Positions 55,192 to 64,000 of a stretch of DNA of 64,000 nucleotides are shown piece after piece. Under the pieces are notes generated by a model. The model was not told the origin of the DNA. It ran no database searches and saw only the letters and a program-made list of their open reading frames with translations. The translations under genes and the position numbers were made by a program. Position 1 is the stretch's first letter, and each line of letters starts with the position of its first letter. The DNA is taken from positions 6,588,001 to 6,652,000 of the forward strand of contig NC_133526.1 in assembly GCF_048544455.1 (NCBI RefSeq). Direction: 5' to 3'. The DNA comes from Silene latifolia. Taxonomy: Eukaryota > Streptophyta > Magnoliopsida > Caryophyllales > Caryophyllaceae.

Positions 55192-55702
55192 TAGATGTTT
55201 TGATACATCATCGTAAAAAAACCTTAACATATAGTACTTCGTGTTAGCTAGATCAGTGAACAAAACTGAAGTATCTGTAATCATCATTTTCAAAGGTGAA
55301 AGAGCAAGAATAACAATAGATCAAAGTTTCGGAAACTGAAGTCAGGAAACATGGATGTCTATAATCAAGAACAACATTACCCAAGCGTCTATAATAAACA
55401 ACACGAGACACTATTTTTCTACAAATTCCGCCCACATGACCAAATGCGATACACCACACCCATCTTGTATCAACATTACTCTCACAGTAAAACTAGAAGG
55501 AAAAAGCAATAAATACGTATCTTTACTGCTGCGAGCTTACCAGTAACAAATTATGAAGGGTACTAAAAATGACCAACCTACAAAACATGTGGGATTTCTA
55601 TACAGTTGGTCCATCAGTGAATCTTGTATGAGACGGTCTCATACACGTCTCTCATGTGAGACCAACCCCGTATAAGTTTTTGTGTAGTCACATAAACATA
55701 AA

Positions 55703-58548
55703 TCAGAGGTCAACCGGGGATGCATGATGGACAGAAATAAACCAACGGCCATCGACTTTTTCAAATACATTAGTCGCAAATTGTCTTCCCCAACTGCTTC
55801 CTTTCGTTTTGACCAATTCGACACAAGTTACATAACCAATATCTCCTCGAACATGCACTTGAACATCTCTAAGCTCAATCTCCAGCGGGAACTCGTAGTC
55901 CACCCAAACATACTCCCAACTCCTCATTACAAGGTCATAGCCGGATATCCCACTCGCGCCAGGATGGACACAGCATGCATGGTCTCCTTGGGCCCACAGG
56001 GACTGCATCGATGCCAGGTCACCAGTCCTGAAGGCATTGTAAAACCTGGCATTAACAGCAAGTACAGAAGATTCACTGTCTTCATGGAGAATTCGGATTC
56101 TATCCCTAATCTTTGCAGCCTCAGCATAGTTTTCTTGTTCGATAGCAATTTGTAGTTCCCGGTCCAGAGTCTGCGCGTTTAGTAATACGCTTTCTCCACT
56201 CACTGCTCTACCCGAGTCATCACTGGTCACCTTACAGGGACGGAATGTGGAAAAGGGAGCTCTCCCTCTGAGTGCTGCACTGGAAGTATAAGAACATTAC
56301 ACCTCTATCTATTTATATACTTCGTAGTTCGTATACAGTGCAGTGGAGTACTATATATGTTGGCATACTGCCTAATGCAGACTGTTTTAATACGAAAACT
56401 ATGAGTAGTGATCAATTATAAGATTATTGGCCCTGCTATTGCGGCAGAATCAGCGTACTAGACAATACGACAATACATTTTCATTTCAAGGTCCGTATTG
56501 CAGCAGGGTTTGTTTCAAACTAGGTCATAAAAGTGGTTGATATTTGAATCCACTTTTCAACGGCATTCTATGAGCTCAAATCTGTCCCGACATATAACCT
56601 ACCATACAGCATAAAGTAAAGTAATTATGGCACAAGTGACCAATATGATCACAAATATTTGTTTTTTATTAAAGCTCTATTATGTCTATAATCACAATTG
56701 ACATAAAGTCGGACGTTTTAAGTCATTGACGTAGGTCCCAAAGAGGGAAAAAAAAAATCATATCTATGGAGAGTGAATTATATATCACACTTCATTACAC
56801 TGATATACTCCGTTAGCAAAATATAAAGCACAGTTACATTCAACTAATCTGACTACAGTTGGTAATTCAGAAGACATGACTACGGACTACCAAATACTCT
56901 CTACTTGACTGATTGACTCTAATTGCTTAAGAGCTCTAACACAGCATAACACGCTGTTTCGCGCTGTTAGCATGGCAACAACGTTTGGACAACTTCGGTC
57001 AGTATTATCATCTACACACCACAGAAAATAAAATGAAATAATATCCACACCGCGGTAGAAAACTTCACATAGGTCACTGGTGAAAGTTAGGTCATGATGT
57101 AATGATATATTTCCACATGTGCAAGTAAGCCTTGTGTTAGCTTTCCAGTCAGGCTCACAGTAAGCGAATTGCGTGCAGATACACTCCTCCGTTTATCGCA
57201 AGTTTACCGTGAATTTTAATCAGGCAAAATCAAATACTGTCATGTTTGATCCACTGTTAAAGGCTACAAGCCTACAAGTTTTAGGAGTACTCACTACTCA
57301 GTGTCCAGAGACGATTGAAAGGCAATAATAATTTCCCGTCAACACGTACTGCTAAGTTTTGGTTGGACAAAAATATAAACGGTTTACATTCCAAAAACAC
57401 ACACTAAAGTAATCAAACAACCATTCATTTCAACACTGATCCCAAATCACTATCAAGCTACGATTATATTGCCCTACGCAAAAAATTAAGGCGCAAGTAT
57501 GGGGGTTAAATAGCCAGGTTCAAAACTCAGACGCTAATTGAACATGATCAAAAACTTTAGGGAGCGAACTAGTGATATTACTAACCAAATGAGTTTGGTG
57601 TAGTGGTTGCTCACCTCATCCCTTAACCATGAGGTCAGGGGTTCGATCCATGCCCATGGGAATGGAGCAAACTCTTTGGCCAGCCGTTTACCTCTTTGTG
57701 AGAGCACCTGCGGCGAGGGGATTATACACTGTTGTGGACAGTGGACAGCCCGGTTTACACCAAAAAAAAACTAGTGATATTACTCAGTAATATAGTACTC
57801 CCTTTGTCCCGGTCATTTGTTGTCTTTTTCCATATTTGGGTGTCTTACTGAGTTGTTGTACTTTCTATTTTAAGAATGAACTTAATGAACAATTTGATCA
57901 TTCACACTCAATTTGTTACACTTGTCATTTAGTAATTGGCTCATTCCTCTTTCCTTGGTCTTTGTGCCAAAACCAAAGGACAACAATTGAGCGCCACGGA
58001 GAGAGTACAACATTACCCGAGTACCTTAATGGCTCCCTGGCTCCCGCAAATTGCAGGGTAAGGGGGGGTCAAATGTACACAGTCTTACACTTGAGTTAGC
58101 CACACAAAGAGACTGTTTCCGAATACTCAATAATATCGTAACCTTATTAAAAAAAACGAAAAACAGGGCGACAACCCCCCGCTCCGCCAATTACCCTAAT
58201 CTACCAAAACCCTAATAAACGATAAATCAATAAACCAAGCCATTTGACCAATACATGTAATTAAAATGAATTTTAATGGGTTTAAGCCAAAAATCAAAAC
58301 TACCCTAATTACAACTTAGAGAAACAATGAATAGAATCAGTGAACAAATGAATAATTCTCTAGAATTAAAAGCAGAATAATGTAATCAAGAAGATCAATT
58401 TGTTACCTTTATTTCCAAACAATTGATATTTATTGATTGGATATGTCAAATTAATGGTACGTGGAGGGTTGCTATGAAGGATTTGAGTGTTGCATACGCT
58501 GGGTAACGATAGAGAGAGCAGAGGGGACGTTAGAGTAGCGGCCGCCAT
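55703..58548 (-). CDS. Plastid UVR-motif / SnoaL-like (NTF2-fold) protein
   Basis: Exon 1 is 58548-58407 and exon 2 56274-55703; the junction AAAG/GTAACA to TTCCAGTGCAG is in phase and gives 237 residues. Residues 1-50 (MAAATLTSPLLSLSLPSVC) are rich in Ser, Thr and Leu with almost no acid, like a chloroplast transit peptide. Residues about 83-118 form a UVR motif (LDRELQIAIEQENYAEAAKI), a helical hairpin used for protein contacts in UvrB/C and Clp adaptors. Residues 120-237 look like a SnoaL/NTF2-fold domain (FYNAFRTGDLASMQSLW, VTCVELVKTKGSSWGRQFAT, GRWFISVHHASP). I took the ATG at 58548 rather than an in-frame one 84 bases upstream because the transit peptide starts there. The 2.1-kb intron holds a SINE and a Stowaway. 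Enzymatic role unknown. Confidence 0.85.
57583..57768 (+). mobile_element. tRNA-derived SINE with 16-bp target duplication
   Basis: The head has an A box (TGGTGTAGTGGTTGCTCA) and a B box (GGGTTCGATCC) with tRNA-like spacing, followed by about 110 bp of body and a short A tail. AACTAGTGATATTACT flanks it perfectly (57567-57582 and 57769-57784). It lies in the intron of the UVR/SnoaL gene in antisense orientation. Confidence 0.9.
57798..58005. mobile_element. Stowaway MITE
   Basis: 208 bp with ends CTCCCTTTGTCCCGGTCATT and GCGCCACGGAGAGAG, flanked by TA. Same family and length as 32679-32886, but with a more degraded right end. It starts 14 bp after the SINE duplication. Confidence 0.85.
58015..58115 (-). 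mobile_element. RTE/TS-type retroposon tail, minus strand
   Basis: Reading the minus strand: GGAAACAGTCTCTTTGTG, then GTGTAAGACTGTGTAC, a C run, CCCTGCAATTTGCGGGAGCC. This is the same tail as at 36960-37115. The ends are not resolved. Confidence 0.6.
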
Positions 58549-60174
58549 AGTTATCTGGAGCTTTGATAGTTCAACGATATGGTGGTGGAGACTGGAGTGG
58601 TTAGTCTGAGAAAAGGTACGGTTAATGCACAAGGATTCGATTAAGGGATTGGTTCGATTAAATTTTTAGAGGTACGCTCGGTTAAACCAATATCAGAGTC
58701 CGAGTCCTCTGAGTCCAGGCCCGAGCTTCCCACAGTTAGCACACTTAGAGCTTAATACGGTTCGGATGGGAAAACTCGGTTGAGTTTTTAATATTAAACT
58801 ATTTTTGTGACCCGTGAGAATCACAGGTTTGATTGTTTTTGTTCTTTTATTTTTGCGGTATCGTTCAGGAATGCGTTATTCGGCTTATTTGTCTTCTTAC
58901 TTGTTATCTTGGAGATATGTTGGTAGGATACATGTTAGCGCAATAAAGAGGTCTTGTCATCGCGCTTTTTGAAGGTAAGATATATTATAGCACCAAAACC
59001 CATGAATCCCTCATTTTAAAGAACGTACGAATGTCCATTATCTGATTTCGAAGACTGGTATTGCATATAAATTAAATGGGAAATTGTATTGTCTTGTGTT
59101 TCATCAGAGCACTTTAAATAACTTATTCTCAAAGCCTATAAGCAAAGTCAACACAAATTATGGGAAAACGTAAAATTGTATTCAAACAGTGGAATATTAA
59201 TTTTGCAAACTACTCTTATTTTGCTACGGTCCTCATTGTCTTTGTCCTTTTACTGATTGTTGTCTTGTTGTGTTAGTTATTGTCGGTCCCCTTTCTGTTT
59301 TTTTTCCCTGTTTTTTTTTTTACGGTGTTTATATTGTCTCTGGATTTTAGGGTGCTTGGCTTTGTCACGGTGGTTATTCAGTTCACTTAAGATTGGCGGC
59401 TTTCGTATTCTAGTACTTGATATACTGTATTGTTTTAAGTGTTGTTTTGATGCGTTCGAACAAACCTTGATCCTATTTTTATCTGACAAAGAAACAAAAT
59501 GTTGGACACTTGGACATCTAATTCTATTCCTTATTACCTAACGTTTTCTAAAGAAAAAAGAAATGTAAAATAAAGTAAATATGTAAAATATATAAATGAA
59601 TGGATGGTACTGATATTTTATAACTGAATTTTACATATTGCTTTTAGTCAATTAGAGACGATATAAATAATGCGCAGAAAGCGCTATGTTTAAAAACAAC
59701 TTATGCGCAGACCGTCTCTCCTAAGTTTTAGTGATCTTACTAATTAGGCTAAAATTACAAGATTATTTTTTTAAATGCAATGGAGTTTGTTAAACTTTTA
59801 ACAAATAATACATTTACAATTCTTGTCGATTCGTCGGTCTTGCAACATCGTCCTTGTAAATTCAATTGATTTCCAACGTATTGAGAAAAATATTATTGAA
59901 ATGATTTTTGTATAACGAAAGACCTAAGTGATATACTTAAACTATTAGCAAGGAGTTGATGACATGTGACTTATACAAATAAAATTTTAGACTAAATATG
60001 CATTCAATAATTTTAAAAATAATTTTTTTGTGAGCAATTTTTGAGAGGATACACGAGAAAATGCTTTTGTTAAACAATGGACATCATTCTAGTTTCATTT
60101 CTATATCTCTTGTCAATTAGAGTCATCTCTATATCTTTTATTGTTGGTGAACTTTTATGTGAGGAGTTTTAACG
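58549..60174. other. Promoter of the UVR/SnoaL gene and non-coding sequence
   Basis: No further gene. 58655-58800 is a decayed repeat (GAGTCCGAGTCCTC, GTTCGGATGGG). 59650-59730 holds a small inverted repeat around ATGCGCAGA and a GACCGTCTCTC end. An open frame at 59257-59541 has T-rich composition and no family resemblance. Confidence 0.45.
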
Positions 60175-60179
60175 CCTAT

Positions 60180-61450
60180 TGATGCGTGCCTATTTCGTAC
60201 ATTTACTTTACTCATTTGCACGCATTTTTATGCTTGTTTAGTAGCGACTGGCTACTATTCTCCCATGAATCGGCTACTTTGGGTTATTTTGTATTTCGTG
60301 CAGATATGGACCCGAAAGGAGTGTTAAACAAGCCAAAACCCATCCCCGGAGTTGCATTATGGATACTAGTGAAGTCAGGCTCGGGAATGATCATCTTGGA
60401 ATGCGTGAAGACGAAAGGAAGCATGATTAAGTGATGATTGACGCTGCTGTTCACCTAGAAAAGTCGATCGACTGGAAAAGTGGTCGATCGACTGAAATTC
60501 TTGTCGATCGACTATTTTTCTTACCAGGCCGTGTTTGCTTAGTTTGTATTTCGGCCCATTAGTCGTTTACTTAATAATTATCGGCTAATTCTATATAAAC
60601 AGTGAGAACTTTATTAGGGATCTTTTTTTAATTTGGCAAAAACACAGTATTACGTTACTTTGCTCTCTTAATTTCCGGATCTAAACCTGTAATCTTTCTT
60701 TTCCCTATTTCGGTAATTTCAATTGTTCTTCATACCTTATTTTTATTATTGTTCTTTTATTGTTCTTATTTTCTCCGCTTTATGCTAGTTTATTTATTTA
60801 ATTTCGTCATGCAATTCTTCGATTTCTCTTCTTCTTTAATTGTTGTTTTCCATATAATTATGCGTATCTAATTCTTTTATGCTAGGACTTAGGTGACCCG
60901 CGGTTCTATGACATAATATGTTAGGGTTTTAGGTCTAGCTGTTTACTCCGTCTGTTTTGTTAATCATAGCATCTGATAGCAGTTTGATTAATTAAGTGCA
61001 CGTAATTAGTTGACCATCTTGTTAAACCTTGACCTGGATCGAGAGATTGGAAAAGGCGAAGACTTGCTATGAACAATAAGATACTCTAATTAGGGCGAGA
61101 GCTACATTAGTATTCTAGGGTAAACAGTGGACCGAGAGGACCTGTTCAGTACCCTTCAGACCGTTTATTGCTGACCGTTGACCTTGCCTTAGATCATTAT
61201 AGACCGCGGTGAACCGACCATCCTAGCTGTTTCTCTCTTATTTGAAATCGTTTTATCATTTATTTTCTTTTGTTTGCTACCTTAGTTATTAGACAAACCC
61301 AATTCAAACCCCCAATGTTGTGACTCAGACAGACTTGAATTGAAATTTAGATTTGCAAATACCCTCCCTGTGGATACGATCCCGACTTCCCTAGCTATAT
61401 TAGTTAGAGACCAGTTGGTTATTTTTGGTAGGTATACGATTAGCCTGTCA
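60180..61450 (+). mobile_element. Athila-like solo LTR (fossil)
   Basis: 1271 bp with borders TGATGCGTGCC and TTAGCCTGTCA (TG...CA), flanked by a perfect 5-bp duplication CCTAT (60175-60179 and 61451-61455). The 3' part carries CCCTGTGGATACGATCCCGA, a block shared by Athila/Tat LTRs in many plants. No interior or second LTR remains. The perfect duplication suggests moderate age. Confidence 0.85.
60462..60512. repeat. Three GTCGATCGAC palindromes in the LTR
   Basis: GTCGATCGAC occurs at 60463, 60483 and 60503, exactly 20 bp apart (about two helical turns). The first is extended to AGTCGATCGACT. Confidence 0.95.
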
Positions 61451-61455
61451 CCTAT

Positions 61456-64000
61456 CCCAATGAATTTCAAAGAAATAAGGATGCACAATTTGTATTATTA
61501 TACTTCTTCCATTTTTTTAATTATCACCTCATTTGCTTGTGTGCAATAATTAAGATTAAGAAAAGATAAAAACCAATTGAAAATAAAAGGAAAAAGTTTG
61601 CAATTGATGGAGTAATGTGAGAATTTTACCCTTAAACGATGACATTATTTTGTAATTTTTAAAAAAAAATTATAAGAAACATTTGGTAAAAAGTACGTCC
61701 TAGAGTAGAAATTAAACAAAAAGGGTGATAATATAAAAATGGACACAAAAAAAAAAAAAAAAAAAAAAAGAGAGAAATGGAGTGATAATTAAAAAATATT
61801 CGTAACAATTGATTATGAGAAAACAAAAATATATACAAACAAAAAAAGTAAACATTTCTCGAAGAAAAAAAATTGAGAGTGCTAGAAGAAAATATTTGAT
61901 GGAAAACAAAAAAATATTTAAAGGTTTGAAAGCATTCAAAATGGAACAATGGATTGGAGAATGATCATCGGATTTCAATCAAAAATCATGCAAAATATTG
62001 ACCTTGATCCGCATTAAAAGATCTGATTTATATCCTTGGAGCATATAATTTCAACACTTCCATTAAGACATTTGATTTATAATCTGTTTGTCGACTAAGA
62101 TATTTGATTTATAACCTGATTGACAAAATACAAGTTGAAGATTACACGGAAAACTAATAAAGTGCACGAAAGGGTATAAGACAATTTAGTACACTTTACA
62201 AAATTTGTCAATCTATCTATAAATATTATTAAAAGGCTAGATTAAAAATGTCACGTAGACAATGCCACATGGGATGAAAAAAAAGTCACGTACACAATAA
62301 CAATGTGACTTGGCAAACTAATATGACATGGATTATCCAATTTATTATTATATTGAATTAATTTAAAATACTTATTTCCTTTAGAAATCCATCCATATTC
62401 CATTAGCTTTAAATTTAATTAACTAAAAAAAACTACAATAAAAAAATACGCATTAATTATAAGTTAATAATTTCAAGATATTTCATATGGAGTAGTATTA
62501 TATGTATTCGAAATAAATAAAAAAACTGAATACATAGGAAATTAAGAACGAAGATGAATAGATGAAGTTGAAAAAAAAATTGTATTGTCACTAATTCACT
62601 ACTTATTTTTTTTTTGAAAGGCATTAATTCACTATTGTATTTACTATAACTTTGTTATATATAGAAGATGTTTTACAGAACTACTTAATCGAAAAATGAG
62701 TATTAAAGATCATATAAAATATTTTCTTAGGAAAATATAAATATATGAAAAATAAAATATTTATTTAATTTAAGTAATTTACAAACAAATTCTGTAAATA
62801 CTTAAGTGAAATTAAACACTAATAATAGAATTTTAAAAGGGTAATAATACCGTGTATTTAGTTCATGAAATTATTTCACGTAAAGAGTAAGGTTTTGGAA
62901 AATATAAAATATATAGAAAAGAAAATATTTATTTAATTTAAGTAGTTTACAAACAAATTCTGTAAATAAAGTAAATCTATACAATATAGTTAAAATGTTA
63001 GATTAAAGCATTTAATTTAATTTCACATGGCATTAGCATTTAATATTTTATACCCCATTAATTTCTATTAATTTTTATTGATTATTTAATTATTTATTAA
63101 TTATTATTAGATTATTGGTTATTTGATATAATTCTTATAAAAAAATGAATGATTACTAAAAGTCCTTACAAAAATGTCATTACATATTGTGTAACATACA
63201 AATAAAGAAAATAAAAAAACGTCATTAATATTCTTAAATTAAATGTATATATTTAAGATTTGATGAGCTAAAAAAACAAAAAAAGATGTAACTTACCAAA
63301 ATTCACATAAAAGTTTCATAATTTACAATTATATTTTACATTTTAATTGAAATTTTTGGAAGGAACATAGATGTTAGTGAATCGGTTAAATTTTTTCATA
63401 TTAACACAGCTCATAAAATTAAAGTATACATTTATTTATCTCTTTAAAATCTATATAATAAATAGTATAAAAAGGCTAACATTGAGTACATTTTTAAATG
63501 ACATGTGATATAACCACATGATTTTAAGAAGTCATATTACAAGTCTCATCATCATAATTATTTTCTTTTTTTCCCCTTAATATTTATTCTTACAATTACA
63601 ATATTAGAAAAAAAATTAAAGAAGACAATAAACTTTTTATCTTCTTCCACTTTAATACTTTATTCAATTCACCACAAGCATTTAACCATACCTTTCATCT
63701 TCTTTCTCCATAACTCATTTCTCAAGTTTCATTATAATGATTCATATTTTTAGTTTACCTTAAAACTTTTGATGATATTATGACTTCTTAATTACTTTTT
63801 TTTTTTCTTGAGATGATAATGTTTATTCCATGGGCACAACAATAGACATGCATTTTTATTATAATTTTTTATCAACCTACAACTCATTCGTTTTTTACTC
63901 ATGTTCTCTTTTCCATGATAAGATTTTACTATATTGGTCAAACTCATTTGATAATATTTTAAATATACTCGGTATATCTTATGCAATTTTGTATTTCGTG
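61456..64000. other. AT-rich, non-coding; Helitron-like ends
   Basis: No gene. Two strings resemble Helitron 5' ends after host A: TCTATCTATAAATATTATTA at 62212 and TCTATATAATAAATAGTATA at 63450, but no 3' hairpin with CTAG was found. 62727-62800 is repeated in direct orientation near 62893-62967 (TATTTATTTAATTTAAGTA and ACAAACAAATTCTGTAAATA). A possible decayed MITE lies at about 61503-61790 (AATTATCACCTCATTT at left, AAATGGAGTGATAATT at right). A long A run lies at about 61747-61769. Confidence 0.45.

Noticed and set aside
57583-57660. tRNA gene
   Set aside because: A and B boxes are present, but there is no acceptor-stem pairing, and a 16-bp duplication plus A tail identify a SINE.
59257-59541. 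94-residue frame
   Set aside because: T-rich, hydrophobic by composition, with no family resemblance, start context or splice support.

Overview
This window is a stretch of a plant nuclear genome, almost certainly a core eudicot. The host genes carry short GT-AG introns and match plant families: a nuclear gene for plant mitochondrial ribosomal protein S1, a plant-type SLC25 carrier, a DIR1-like lipid-transfer protein, a DUF3527 protein and a plastid-directed UVR/SnoaL protein. Transposable elements are very dense and typically plant: copia and Ty3/gypsy LTR elements, L1 and RTE LINEs, Helitrons, hAT, Tourist, Stowaway and MULE-type MITEs. Some LTR features (TCGA-centred palindromes) suggest Caryophyllales, but that is only an impression.

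Layout. 1-24.0 kb is a transposon nest with no intact host gene. It holds a truncated copia fragment whose LTR is interrupted by a Tourist element that is itself interrupted by an hAT element; a 639-bp hAT element with a perfect 8-bp target duplication; a 1.4-kb solo LTR; a Helitron carrying a nearly full-length 5.6-kb L1 LINE with a perfect 15-bp duplication; and an hAT relic carrying a 5.4-kb LTR element with two 567-bp LTRs, no recognisable gag-pol and an antisense gene region. 24.1-25.3 kb is the RPS1 gene. 25.3-35.7 kb is mostly non-coding, with many small elements and, at 29.3 kb on the minus strand, a hairpin whose 5' arm matches miR2111 closely, with a TATA box about 165 bp upstream.

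35.7-42.1 kb (minus strand) is a seven-exon mitochondrial carrier gene whose two long introns are loaded with retroposons and MITEs. 42.3-45.6 kb is MITE-rich. 45.9-46.7 kb is a two-exon DIR1-like lipid-transfer gene. 49.0-50.9 kb is a MITE split by a 5'-truncated RTE LINE with a duplicated 3' tail. 52.3-54.8 kb is a two-exon DUF3527 gene with a retroposed insert in its intron. 55.7-58.5 kb (minus strand) is a two-exon plastid UVR/SnoaL gene, convergent with the DUF3527 gene. 60.2-61.5 kb is an Athila-like solo LTR with a perfect 5-bp duplication. The last 2.5 kb is AT-rich, with Helitron-like ends.

The host genes do not form a pathway or cluster. They are independent housekeeping, stress and regulatory genes set in repeats. 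The strongest non-routine signals are the MIR2111-like hairpin, the gag-pol-less LTR element with an antisense gene, and the palindrome arrays shared by otherwise unlike LTRs. All family calls are from reading the sequence; no search was run.
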